Below are positions 15,001 to 24,335 of a stretch of 64,000 nucleotides of DNA, in pieces (position 1 is the first letter of the stretch; each line of letters opens with the position of its first letter). The notes beneath the pieces are model-generated. The model made no database searches and had not been told where the DNA came from. It was given only the letters and a program-made list of their open reading frames with translations. Location: positions 6,022,001-6,086,000 of the forward strand of contig OX392532.1 in the NCBI GenBank assembly GCA_947623455.1, in the 5' to 3' direction. Made by a program: the position numbers and the translations under genes. This stretch comes from Mimachlamys varia (Eukaryota > Mollusca > Bivalvia > Pectinida > Pectinidae).

Positions 15001-18000
15001 AGAGTTTGGTTTTGGGTTAAGCATCATGGGAACTCAGCAAAATGGCAGCGATTACTGGGACGCTATGTTTTGGGTTGTTGGTCAAAACAAGCATTTTGAG
15101 GAATGGATTTCACTGGATACCGATCCGTCAGAATCAGAAGCTGTTATTATATTCAATTTAGAAACAGAGTCTGCGAGAGGCGAAGAAAGACATAACATTC
15201 AATTGATTGTGAACGGGATCTTGAAAGCTATAGCGAACGGGATAAAATTCGGCAATAGCATAAGAACGTTCATCAACACTGCAAATGACTATTTCTACCA
15301 ACCAGCAATAGAAAACATTTTTGAACCATTCCGTTCTGAGGCAATTGTCGCAGGTGTTCTTATTCCGAATGAACAAGACAAACTATGTTTGCACGGTTCC
15401 GGATTTTTCGACGGTGAGAGTGGTATAAAGGAGGTTTGGGTAGGGATCAGTGACAATAAAAGTTCAACTGATAACGTGTATCCAATGCGACTCTATCGGT
15501 CCTTATGTTTGCCATGTGAAGAAGAATGTGTAGAGGACTGTCAAGAACCTTGTCAGTTTGGTGAATTCGATTTAATGAAAATCGAAATTACTGGTCTGAA
15601 TTTATTGTCGACAATTGCGTATTCCAACAACGAGTCTGAAAATGGTTATCAGATTGAAGAGTCTCATACATATTACGTCAACGTTGAAGCTGTAAACTTT
15701 GCTGGGAAGAGTTCATTCTCAAGGTCTAATGGGATCATGGTAGATACCACCCCTGCGGTGTGTGAGTATGTCCGCTGTCTCGACCCTTACAACAGCCTGG
15801 AAGAACCAACAGAGTACATAGGCACGAACAACAGTGTGGCTGCGTACTGGGCGTGCTCTGATGCTGAAAGCGAAGTATACTCTTACTCTGTAGGCGTCGG
15901 TACGTCACCAAATACTTCTGATCTCTATAAGATGACCAATGTTGGCTTGGCAACAAAACAACAAATCTACTTAGAGGACGGAACGCTCTTTAGACACAGC
16001 AATACATACTATTTCAATGTTTGGGCATATAACGCTGCAGGATCCCCTGGTAAGTTTTCATGCAAGTTTACAGTGGAATTGTATCCTCCTGATGTTCAGA
16101 ACGTTACTACCAAGTCATTATTTGAATATCATCCTACAGACGAAAATGTTGCCGATATTGTAAATGTGTCATTCACGGAGCTTGGTGACAGTGTTGGGGT
16201 TGCCTGGGACACCGAAGAGGATATAGCGGAGATTTATGGTGAGTTGAAACAACGTTGTAGAACGGAATATGATGGTAACCAAAGTAAACCAAATAACAGA
16301 TCATTTTTCTACCACAAGAATAACTTTAGTCTCAATACTGCACATAGCTTTTGAATTTTTAATTGGATATTTCATTGTAATCATCAAATCACAGTATCCA
16401 TTTGTCATTTTCCAGAGTGGGGAATCGGAACAGGCTTGAACAAATTTGACATCCTGCCGATGACAAGAGTCGGTGTGACAAAAACAGGGCAAGCTGAGAT
16501 TATCCGTGGTCACGTGTGGTTTAATGGTGAAGACATGAACTCAACAGTATCGCGGTTTCGTGACCAGCTAAACGACACGACAGAAGGATCCCGGTTCTTG
16601 CTGGAACCAGGACGATGTCTTCATCACTCTCTCATAGCGGTAGGGAGGTCGCACATCAAAAGTCAAATTCCAATACAGCCGACCTGTATCACAAGTAAGT
16701 TTATGCTTGGATTTTTTATGTATTATTCAAACATGTTGAGTGCTAACCAGTGTTCATTTCAGTTTAATAAAATAAAGAGATAGTTTCCTTAAAATATAAT
16801 ATAATGAAATGATAAAATGATTTCACATTGTGACCTTTGACAATCTTCCATTGAAACAGTATATATTATTATACCTCAATTATATGACACAGTCAGGGAT
16901 TGGTCGAGAGCCGTCACGTGTCAGGGAGACTACACTTCATGTCTCCCTCGCGTGCATCATGTCCAATTTCTCATGTTTCCCCCATGCGGAGCCCCTCGCG
17001 GGATTCTCTAGAGAGTTGTCGTTCTTGATACGGAACTCTCCGAGGCGTTCCGATGAACAACATGGCAGACGACAGACGTTTATTAAGCAGACGCCGATGA
17101 AATCAACAATATAATGCAGGCAAAGGACGTGGGAAACACAAAACAGGCCTCAAAATGATTATACACAGTGACACTGAAATATTAATAGAATTACATTTTC
17201 TTTTAAATTGAACTGTTTATTTCTACATATTGTTATTTTATAAATGTATTGTTTTGGATCATATGAATACAGTCTTCATTGATGCTGTATTTCGGTATAA
17301 TAAACAATTTATTGCCTTGGTGGTAGGGAGACATGACGATTAGTTTACCCGCGGCAAGTCATATTTCCCTCGGGCTTCGCCCTCGGGAAAATATGACATG
17401 CCTTGGGTAAACAAATCGTCATGTCTCCGTACAACCAGGGCAATAAATGTATAATATCTGGATCCTTGTAACCACACATGTTGGTTAATATGAATATTGC
17501 ATTGTAAATGCCATGTGTGCTGGTGTTCATCCAATAGCATGTTCGATTTGCTGGATACTTAAAGTCGGATTTGTTTTTACATCACAGGACCTAATGACCT
17601 CAGACTTATGCTGAATGAGAGCCAGACCGCAACACTCGTTATAGGGGAAGATGGAAGTATTAAGAGACTTTTACCGGGAGAGACATTACCAAACGATAAC
17701 AATGTAGAAATCGGAATAAAAGGTTCGTATACTACTTCAGTCTGTGGAACGTTTGTGGTTTAAAGTTACATATTTACATTTTCGCTTCGCTCCTCTTCAA
17801 TAAAACTAGTAAATCTGATCACTTCATTTATCAATGAAGTGAGTTGGTGCTCGCTTTATCGTTCCTGGCAAAGATGACGTAACACACACATATGATGCAC
17901 CTTTTAAATTCAGTAATAGATACAGTATGCCCAATAAAATTAATTAAACTGCATCATACAGCTGTTCACCCTCCTATGACACTTCAGTTATACTAGGAGC

Positions 18001-21000
18001 CAAAAGGTGGGAATCCAAAATGTCTACACTAATGTAGAAGCAGAAGGGTCAGGTGCGTAAAACAAACTTTTAATTTATGAATGTAGAAGTAAAAATTAAA
18101 CTAGTTGTGGTTAATTTCAAATCGTGTACTACAAAAATGTGTATTCTATGTACCGTGCCATTACTCAAATATATTAACTGTGGCTATGGAGGCTCCAGCA
18201 AACCTCGGGGACTAAAATATCCACCAGCAAAGTATACCACCCCATATCATTAAAGATCACGTAACACACATATGCTACACCTTTTGATTAATATATACAG
18301 TATGCCTAAAAACGAATTAAACTGCATCGTACAGCTGTTTCGTCCTCCTAGGACTCTTCAGTGATACTACGGGCCAAAAGGTGGGAATCCAAAATTTCTA
18401 AACTAATGTAGAAGCAGAACTACTATAATGGTGTATCGTTAACGTTGGTACAAAGATGTAAACAAGTGCTGTACATGTCATTGAGAAATGTCAATATCAC
18501 ACTACAGTCTGCTTTAAAAACTTGATCTGACAAAATACTGACCTTTCCGAAAGCGTCAATTAAATATCTCATTCATTTGGTCCTACACTTGCCCTCCATC
18601 GTTGGGTTGCGAGTTCGAAATCCAACTTGGGCAGTTGCCAGGTAATACCCGTAGGTCGGTGGTATACTCCGGCTGATCACCAGCTCCAAAACCTGGCACG
18701 TTTTTTAAATGATCATAGCTGTTAATAGGACGTAAAACAAAAATAAACCAAACCAAAAACTAAATTTCCCTTAGCTTGACCAAAGGGGCCTGATAATTTG
18801 TTACACACACAGCATTGTTTTTGGACCGAAACAATGGCTTCTAGAGTAACTTTATGCGTTTGAGGTGTTTAGATGAGGGTTGCATTTTTATAGAAAATTG
18901 ATCTAAATCTCGAAAAAGTGTGAAAATAAAATACTCTAAAAACCTCAGTATATGTTCAAAACTAACTGTGATAAATTATCAGGCACCTGTGATATTGTCC
19001 AAATATAAGTGTCATGTGAATACCTTACAAGCTTGCAGTTTTCGATCGGGTTGGTCACTTATGTCCTAAATTAAAACTCGCCAAATCACTTATCCTAATG
19101 ATAACATGTCACCAATCTCAGCTTCCTGCTTTAGCAACTTCAAGGTCCGCGTAATTCCAGTATTGTTTGGACGTTTTTGTTATACAAAATCAAATTTCCG
19201 ACAATTTTATTTGACTCGCTTCGACTGAGATCAAATTTCGAAGTAGTAATGCTTTACTGCTGCGATTCGTAATGACAATAAAAGTTCAATATGTATTCTT
19301 ATAGCACATATATATCATTACAATTTTAATTTTTGTCTTCGGACTACATTTTGCCTATTGGCTAGTGATGAACGAAGCTAGTTTTAAGCTGTTCAGCGTA
19401 TGTACATACATGCAAGTAGGTGTGCAACAGTAGAACAAAAGTGAACCACTGTTGACTCTGTCAGCGTAAAAAACAATATAGAGAATACCAAAGCGTCAAC
19501 AAAACTATAATCCAACCTCAAACTAGATTGAACTAGGGACAAAATATAAACGAAGAAACATAATCAAATCGGCTTGGTTAACACGATAAAACGTTTTTAT
19601 AAGGATACTTGTACTGTTAAGGTATCGAATATAGACGGGGAGGGTCGGCGTCTTTCTTAGTAACGGGTGTATTGAATAATTTTGCTCTGATATATAGTTT
19701 CGAAAAGACGATCAATATGTAAGTGGGTTACCTTGGTTATCAATCAGGCCCAGTTCGTTTTGGAAACAATAAATGTGATAGTGTTTGCAAACCAGGATTA
19801 GGTTATTAGATGTCTTTCTACAGACACAACCACATACTAACTGAGTAGTTGGGTGTTGTTTGAACATCGAGATCAAAACATATCAACTTCTGATTATTTT
19901 TTATTTTGTATCGCAAACCGCTTATTGTTTTCTTGATAGAGAATCTGTAAGCTTTTACCTACTCTGAAAGTAAATCCAATTCAGAATAATCACGTTATGC
20001 AAATTATCTGGAATAATCTTCCATAGAGTCTATTAGAATCTTGCAATCAATTGAATGGATGTTCAGTAGAAGATAAAGGGAAGTGAACCTCGTGAAATAG
20101 TATATGATCTCGGTTACCTAATTTGCACGAGGTTAACCTCCCTTCATCGCCCCATACAAGCAGCAAAAAAGACATCCAATCCTTAAATTTACGTTAGAGC
20201 GTTAGATATTTAGCATTATAATAATAAAGAAATTCATATCGTTTTCATTTCACAGCAGGACGCAATGGTATAATGTTGGGTACTCTTAGCAATGCTGACG
20301 CCCAAAAACACTATGGAACTGATGCATCTGCCGATTTTTCCCCGTCGATAGTCGAACCGAAATCTACAATGAAAGACACTTCTAGGCTCCTTCGAAATAG
20401 GTACAGTTGTATACCTGCAAAATATTCACAAAATATTATTTCATTTCTCTATGTTCGTGTCTTGATTGAGCCATTTCAAGCGAAGTATATAATGTTGAGG
20501 ATTGTTTAAGCAACATCGATTCTAATATGTTAGTTAAGGTAACCAGTTTCAGTTTAACTGAAATCATATATGAATTGATCAAACTGCCAACCTTATGTGC
20601 GCACCAATCTGTGTCAATACATAAAACGTTCGTCAAGCTTTACGTTTATGCTCGCTTAAAGGTGTGTTCCAAATATCCAATAAGTCATGTGGAATGAAAA
20701 GGTTGTAAATATCCCTGATCAGTATTTTTTATTTTGATCCACTTTTCAAACGCTTTTTTCGCTTTTATTTACAAATACCTTAAACTGGAGTGATGAGTCA
20801 TAGGACTAAAAAAACAGCCTAACAGATGACAGATAGATACACACTGCGCCTACCATGTAAAAACATTTCATAACATAGGTGGCGTCCGCAAATCGTAGAC
20901 ATTGCATTACGCTGTTAAATCTTTTCATTGAACATCGACAAAATATTTTGGTGAGAATTAACATGAAAACAAAAGCATCAATTTAAGTATAATTCAAGCT

Positions 21001-24000
21001 GTTAATGATGTCAATGTCTATTTCATTAGATTACAGGAATACCAAGGCCGATCTTTTTTCATTTCACCGTTGCCATTCATCGACCCATCCTCCTTTGCGA
21101 TAACGATGAGCATGAAGATCAATAGAACCGATTATGACAACGATACGGTTCCAGCTTTGGCCCTCTGGAATAATCAGGGCAGTGGTAATTATTCATAGTG
21201 TTCCAGAAGCTCCATGATGCTGAAAGTAGTTGTTTTCTGTTACCTTTCGACTATTTATATGTCTTATGTAGAACGTTCCTGTTTGGTTATGCTTTATTTG
21301 GGTTCATAATTCCAGCAAAATTTAAAGCCGAAAATTGTATTTCATGGTAAAGAATACTAGTTGTTGATTCCAAAGATTGTGTTTTTCTTGAAATGTAAAA
21401 CAACTATGATTTGTTATACACCTATCTAACGTAAACAGAATCAATGCGTTGTACCTTGATTCATAGGTAAAGGGAAATGGCTACATGTACAAGAGGAATG
21501 TGATCCAGAGAGAATCACCCAGCAAGACAACGTTGATTATCTTGTCACTAAGGTAAAAGCCTTTCATCAATTTATAATCGAACTGATCTACATGCTATAA
21601 TAATATAAGATATACATTGCTGATATTAACACTTTATAAACTATTTAAACTGAAGTTGTAATTTGCATGTTTATCAGGTAGTTTTCCTAATCTGAATTGA
21701 GCAATATATACGCTGACGAGCGAAAAAGATGATCCACCTGTTTTACATGGACCTATTTGATTTTAAACAAAGTAAAACAAAAAAAACGCATCAGTCTAGA
21801 CATCATAGAAAATATAGCATACTTTGTGACAACTATCCAGTTCCTCTTGTTTCGTTTTCACATTCTTTCAGGTGTGTCATCAAACCCTGGTTGCTAGGGG
21901 TTCAGATAGCACACGACGAAAAAGGGATGTCGCCTCTGATCCTGATGTTCTCACCTCACCTTACCAATTTGGACTATTTAAGATGAAAAAGTCCTGTGTT
22001 AACACAGCGCCTACCATTATTACTGACGTAATCCATACCATAGAGGATACTCCTGTTAGACATCAGGTAATGTGGTCTGATACAGAGGACGACGAGCTAA
22101 CTTTCTCTACCAAACAACTACCTTCGGGACAAATTACAGTCACAGCTGATGGTTTCCTGACATTTATTCCTCCTAAAGAGTTCTCGGGGCAAATACAAAT
22201 CGTAATTGAAGCTGAAGAAAGATCTGGCTGCGGTGAAATAACTTCAATATCCAAGGTTATTACAGTACATGTCAGTAGTGTAGACGATGCACCTTTGGCG
22301 GGATTCCTATCGCACGATAATAACTTTACACTGGCTGATCATTTAGATGCAGAAATTGTTATTTTTCTCGAAGGAAATAACACTGATCATTACGTTGGAT
22401 CTCTATTGATGGTAGACGCTGACATTGGAGACAATCTTGGACTATTCAATAGGACTATGATTCAAACAGACGCAGTTCTTGTCCAAGAGGAGTCCAGTAT
22501 TGACATACTACCAAACAATACATTTACGTCCTTACAAAGTGGTACATACAAACGCACTGATTTTACGCTAAAAACGATTGATAGTTTCTCCGGACATCTA
22601 CATTATCAGCTACTAGGACGTGATCAGGGCGGACAAATGACTGCTAGGCTAGACCTACACTTGTTCGTGCTTATTTCCCCGTGTAATTATGGCAAATGTT
22701 CCCAAACGGACTCGTTGACTTGTAATGATAGTGCTAGGGCTTTTAGCTTCGACACATATACGTGTTCATGTAATCCTGGTTATCGAAGTCAATGGTGCGA
22801 TGAAGAAATAGACGAATGTGCAGGCAATCCGTGTCCGACCCTATTTGACTGTGCAGACCATGTCGCCTTCTACACATGTGACATCAATCCCGGACAGCTG
22901 TCGGCCATTATCGTGTCCACAGTGTGGGCCGTTGTTGGATTGTGTTTCTTAATAGTCTACAGGTACATAAAGAAGAGGTACTCCATACGGGACAGTAGGT
23001 AAGTCGTCAAATGTTACATAAAGGATAAATTAGGTTAGATGACATTTTACACGTATAATATAGGTCAAAATAATTTTAAATTGGCTGAAACCTTTTCCCT
23101 AATATTATAAAAACCATTAAAACAAAATGTTAGCAAGTTATCAATGTTTCAAAGCATTTGAAATAACGAAAAACGGACGAATTGCATCATCAAGGAAAAA
23201 AAATTATTTCGATATACAACAATTAATATCAAACACTTTCACCCTACCACTGGTCTTTAATACCGAGTATGTGTATTCAGCTACAGAGGTATTAGAATGC
23301 ATTAGAAGCAGAAGCCCGAGGAAAAACGCATTTACTGTTATTGTTCAGTAGAATGGCTCTACATATAACTATGGAGACTGACTGTCGGCGTCATAATTAC
23401 TGGAGCAATCGTTGGTCCCTAAATGTGCAATTTTGCTTTATCGCTACTTCCTGTTGTTCTTGTTTCTTTTTGTTTCTCTAGTTTACTGGTTTGAATGAAT
23501 ATTCAACATTTGCAACCCTATTTCAAAATAAGATTCCAAATGTTTCTACTTCAATGTCCTATCTCTTGGCAAGTTATCACTTTTTCTGAAGTGCTACAGA
23601 AGTTTTTGTTAATCTTGCAGCATGGCGGTGTGTTTGATTTCAAGCGTTACGTTTTTTCTCTTGAATTGCTCATGTTTTTGTATTTGTAGTTTGTGGAATT
23701 TAAACGACGATAAGTGGCCCCAGGGATCTACAAGTGGGATTCAACCGAGTATAAGATCTACCAAATCCGTCTCATTCCGGTCAGATTCAGTTTTAGAGCT
23801 GAGCTCTGACACCAACGGAGAACCTCCACATGGCAACCTTCTGTCACAGCCTCCACATGACACCCTTCTGTCAGAACCTCCACACGGCAAACTTCTCTCA
23901 GATCTCCAAACTAAAGAAATGTATCCACCAAAGACGGATACATCGCCTCTGAATCTGAGCCTAGATGACCAGGCTATACGACCAGGCATGCTGCGCAATC

Positions 24001-24092
24001 CGTTTGAACTGAAAGGGTACCAGTCAATGCCCCAGCGTGGTAGCAGTATTGTTCAGCTTGCGGAGAGTGAAATGACAACGGTAGACGTGTAG
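1..24092 (+). CDS. Gene A: giant type I membrane protein with ESGI (FN3-like) repeats, 5' partial
   Basis: Reconstructed from 19 exons: 1-62, 2555-2714, 3333-3403, 4172-4329, 4603-5808, 6032-6126, 6322-6855, 7183-7360, 7603-7790, 8188-8876, 9073-10520, 12829-16238, 16416-16694, 17588-17722, 20259-20400, 21030-21184, 21467-21552, 21872-22998, 23690-24092. Every junction is AG/GT and all phases agree, leaving one open frame of 3,507 residues to the TAG at 24090. Order: N-terminal module, RRKR, PAN/apple, about 12 ESGI repeats, unique insert, RRKR, cadherin-like domain, EGF-like region, one membrane span, cytoplasmic tail. Many boundaries are phase 1, as in shuffled extracellular modules. The start codon and signal peptide lie left of the window. 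I do not recognise an orthologue. A surface adhesion or receptor role is inferred from architecture. Splicing was predicted by eye; small exons could be missed. Confidence 0.85.
181..345 (-). repeat. Dispersed repeat family A, copy 1
   Basis: Minus-orientation fragment of the family whose + orientation starts 'gagaataccaaagcgtcaac'. It carries the 'aagacgcttactcttccag' block and ends with 'ggtattctcta'. Other copies are at 1135, 19481, 26934, 38445, 40345, 58822 and 58940. Confidence 0.55.
590..1120. repeat. Diverged tandem units of about 150 bp
   Basis: Three poorly conserved units share, in order, a 'caattxxxxttgacctxctttcaaggtca' type block, a 'taaaatcttcttttc' block and an 'attgatact' block. 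The first two copies of the last block lie about 147 bp apart (674 and 821). This resembles a diverged satellite-like repeat I associate with bivalve introns; that is memory, not a search. Confidence 0.5.
1135..1485 (-). repeat. Dispersed repeat family A, longest copy
   Basis: Read on the minus strand this copy runs from 'gaataccaaagcg' through an AT-rich 100 bp into a block that translates as CSGRVSVFCFINDTRHVN. It matches 40345-40695 for about 300 bp. The minus frame stays open for 105 codons here, but the copy at 40.5 kb has a one-base deletion and stops, so this looks like a decayed mobile element, not a gene. Confidence 0.6.
1778..2067 (-). repeat. SINE-like dispersed repeat family B, copy 1
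   Basis: The reverse complement matches 17871-18167 almost end to end (about 290 bp), including 'taacacacacat', 'cctaggactcttcagtgat', 'gggaatccaaaatttctaaac' and 'gggtcaggtgcgtaaaac'. A shorter copy is at 18252 and another at 57113. All four lie in introns of the two giant genes. No tRNA-like A/B boxes were seen, so the class is unsettled. Confidence 0.65.
2555..4329 (+). CDS. Gene A exons 2-4: N-terminal module of unknown function
   Basis: Exons 2555-2714, 3333-3403 and 4172-4329 join in phases 0/1, 1/0 and 0/2. They encode about 130 residues alternating hydrophobic and glycine-rich stretches (for example FGAGGELGLNISLKVC and ATINLG-like GTAAINLGFARGG). The pattern suggests a compact beta-rich fold ending before the first RRKR site. 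I see no named family. The module lies on the N-terminal side of a likely cleavage site, so it may be a propeptide or a separate chain. Confidence 0.75.
4603..5808 (+). CDS. Gene A exon 5: furin site plus PAN/apple domain
   Basis: The exon enters in phase 2 and leaves in phase 2. It first completes the N-terminal module, then has S-S-R-R-K-R-E-G at 4802-4825, a strong proprotein-convertase consensus. A degenerate ESGI repeat follows (LYSVGTQHGGADVVDW). A PAN/apple domain lies at about 5326-5555, recognised from A-E-E-C-A-x-x-C, C-V-S-F-D-Y and the C-D-M-H motif, with five cysteines including the final C-D-M. The exon ends with the 'VDFTPP' linker typical of the boundary between ESGI repeats. 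PAN domains bind proteins or carbohydrates; the partner here is unknown. Confidence 0.85.
4808..4819 (+). other. First RRKR proprotein-convertase site of gene A
   Basis: Codons CGC AGA AAA CGT encode RRKR, followed by E-G. It fits the furin consensus R-X-K/R-R and lies between the N-terminal module and the first ESGI repeat. Cleavage in a secretory-pathway protein is likely but not shown. Confidence 0.7.
6032..10520 (+). CDS. Gene A exons 6-11: first ESGI-repeat array
   Basis: Exons 6032-6126, 6322-6855, 7183-7360, 7603-7790, 8188-8876 and 9073-10520. Repeat cores are visible as DDESGIWGYTWMVG, DEESGIREYVWGVGTTPG, DIDSGIKEYRYFIN, DPESGIDKVYLGIGTAP, SEACGIRKYEWAIGT and DEDSGIEK. Each is followed by G/D-x-x-Y-Y-V-T-V-x-A-x-N about 45 residues later and then by a 'VD.T.P' linker. 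This is the layout of a ~105-residue beta sandwich related to FN3. The exon 8/9 and 11/12 junctions split repeats immediately after 'SGI.e/k', a recurring intron position. Confidence 0.85.
10521..12828 (+). other. Gene A intron with a foldback and diverged repeats
   Basis: A 2.3 kb intron. It contains a ~125 bp foldback (10741-10866). At about 12060-12530 two diverged units share 'aaaccgatttcaatg / aaaccaatttcagtg' blocks roughly 160-190 bp apart. No coding exon was found. The open stretch at 11340-11624 is AT-rich and unsupported. Confidence 0.5.
10741..10866. repeat. Foldback (long imperfect palindrome) 1
   Basis: The left arm runs from 'gtgtatgtaggataggg' through 'attccaccctcggg' and 'tcacaaaatgtggt'. 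The right arm is its reverse complement with a few mismatches, ending 'cctatcctatatacac'. Arms are about 58 bp with almost no loop. The RNA or single strand would form a long hairpin. It is probably a non-autonomous foldback element. Confidence 0.8.
12829..16238 (+). CDS. Gene A exon 12: 3.4-kb exon with ESGI repeats and a unique insert
   Basis: It enters in phase 2, completing GIEK-LEVAIGSLPGHYDI across the intron, and leaves in phase 1. It is by far the largest exon in the gene. It carries several ESGI repeats (YYEVAIGDD, DIGIKEYLVGVC, ESSIASFEVS, GESGIKEVWVGIS, AESEVYSYSVGVGTSPN). A non-repeat stretch lies at about 14440-15340, with many N-glycosylation sequons and a motif F-G-F-G-L-S-I-M-G...W-D-A-M-F-W-V-V-G-Q-N-K...W-I-S-L-D. 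A cysteine-dense loop sits in the repeat at 15505-15560. The large size suggests ancient intron loss or never-interrupted coding. Confidence 0.9.
16416..21552 (+). CDS. Gene A exons 13-17: juncture between ESGI array and second furin site
   Basis: Exons 16416-16694, 17588-17722, 20259-20400, 21030-21184 and 21467-21552, phases 1/1, 1/1, 1/2, 2/1, 1/0. Exon 13 finishes an ESGI repeat (EWGIGTGLNKFDILP). After that the sequence is non-repetitive: an FISPLPFIDPSSFAITMSMKI stretch split here into FISPLPFID and SFAITMSMKI, then LALWNNQGSGKGKW and a C-D-P motif. It leads straight into the RRKR site of exon 18. These five small exons are spread over 5 kb. I do not recognise the domain. Confidence 0.75.
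17308..17448. repeat. Foldback 2 in gene A intron
   Basis: The left arm is 'tttattgccttggtggtagggagacatgacgat...gtttaccc...catatttccctcgggc'. The right arm is its reverse complement ending 'accagggcaataaa'. Arms are about 65 bp and the loop only a few bases around 'gggcttcgccc'. It lies about 140 bp upstream of exon 14 and ends with an Alu-like perfect GGGC-TTC-GCCC tip. Confidence 0.85.
17871..18167 (+). repeat. SINE-like dispersed repeat family B, copy 2
   Basis: Plus-strand counterpart of 1778-2067. It starts 'gatgacgtaacacacac' and ends near 'ttctatgtaccgtgcc'. It is the fullest copy in the window. Confidence 0.65.
18252..18425 (+). repeat. SINE-like dispersed repeat family B, copy 3 (truncated)
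   Basis: It matches copy 2 from 'tcacgtaacacacatatg' to 'gtagaagcagaac' and lacks the 3' third. It lies only about 85 bp after copy 2 in the same orientation. Confidence 0.6.
18575..18760 (+). mobile_element. tRNA-derived SINE (5' truncated or diverged)
   Basis: A polymerase III B-box-like block 'gttgcgagttcgaaatcc' is followed by 'gggcagttgccaggtaa', 'gtcggtggt', 'ctccggctgatcaccagctccaaaacctggcacg' in pieces, then 'gctgttaataggacg' and a tail of 'aaaataaaccaaaccaaa'. This layout matches a SINE type I recall as abundant in bivalve genomes. The A box is not clear. Confidence 0.7.
19481..19565 (+). repeat. Dispersed repeat family A, copy 3 (5' part)
   Basis: Begins 'gagaataccaaagcgtcaac' and continues 'aaaactataatccaacctc', 'gaactagggacaaaatata'. 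The 3' block with 'gtaagcgtcttc' is missing. Confidence 0.6.
20254..20258 (+). promoter_or_regulatory. Tandem NAGNAG splice acceptor of gene A exon 15
   Basis: The acceptor reads cacag-cag before GACGCAATGG. Use of either AG keeps the frame (phase 1 entry) and differs by one codon, adding an alanine. Such tandem acceptors commonly give single-residue variants. Confidence 0.5.
21872..22998 (+). CDS. Gene A exon 18: second furin site, cadherin-like domain, EGF-like region, membrane span
   Basis: It enters in phase 0. T-R-R-K-R-D at 21911-21928 is a second convertase consensus. A cadherin-like/tandem beta domain follows (about 22015-22290), recognised from T-I-E-D-T, W-S-D-T-E-D-D-E-L-T-F, A-D-G-F-L-T-F-I-P and the closing V-x-V-x-x-V-D-D-A-P. 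A second, more diverged unit runs to about 22665. Cysteines at 22680-22890 form EGF-like modules (C-S-C-N-P-G-Y and D-E-C-A-G-N-P-C). The hydrophobic run AIIVSTVWAVVGLCFLIVY at 22906-22962 is followed by the stop-transfer R-Y-I-K-K-R, giving type I topology. Confidence 0.9.
21914..21925 (+). other. Second RRKR proprotein-convertase site of gene A
   Basis: Encodes RRKR followed by D-V. It separates the ESGI-repeat ectodomain from the cadherin/EGF/membrane stalk. If both RRKR sites are cut, the large ectodomain becomes a separate chain that stays attached only if non-covalent or disulfide contacts hold it. Confidence 0.7.
22906..22962 (+). other. Single membrane span of gene A
   Basis: Nineteen mostly hydrophobic residues (AIIVSTVWAVVGLCFLIVY) followed by basic RYIKKRY. 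The only strong membrane segment in the visible protein, about 145 residues from the C terminus. Confidence 0.85.
23690..24092 (+). CDS. Gene A exon 19: cytoplasmic tail with 10-residue repeat
   Basis: It enters in phase 2 (AG+T) and ends at TAG 24090-24092. It encodes about 134 residues rich in Ser, Pro and Leu. Three tandem 10-residue units EPPHGNLLSQ / PPHDTLLSE / PPHGKLLSD lie at about 23817-23905, reflecting a 30-bp DNA duplication. The C terminus M-T-T-V-D-V ends in hydrophobic-x-hydrophobic, compatible with a class II PDZ ligand. There are no catalytic motifs. The tail probably recruits adaptors; this is inference. Confidence 0.85.
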
Positions 24093-24329
24093 AGACTTTT
24101 CTTGATCAAACAATATCAATTATAATATAATATTTTAGCCGACATTTTTCTCTTCAAATCATTTTATATTCAAATATATAAATCAGTCAATATTCAGTTT
24201 GTTTCCTGTTTATCCTATACCTGAATATTTGTAGTCACTTTTTGTTACTCAACAATACCAGATACATACTGATTGTATAATCGCATAAAATTCGGAAGCC
24301 TTCTAAATATGCTTGTCAATTATGCTTAG

Positions 24330-24335
24330 AATAAA
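24330..24335 (+). terminator. Candidate polyadenylation signal of gene A
   Basis: AATAAA about 240 bp after the stop codon. It is the first canonical hexamer downstream on the + strand that I see. No cleavage-site evidence. Confidence 0.45.

Larger units (their letters stand above)
17723..20258 (+). other. Gene A intron rich in SINE-like repeats
   Basis: It holds family B copies at 17871-18167 and 18252-18425 (direct orientation), a SINE at about 18575-18760, a family A fragment at 19481-19565, and a small hairpin at 20070-20140. The 19615-19800 stretch also resembles 28640-28810 ('tatagacg', 'agttaccttgattatcaa' blocks). No exon was found. Confidence 0.55.
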
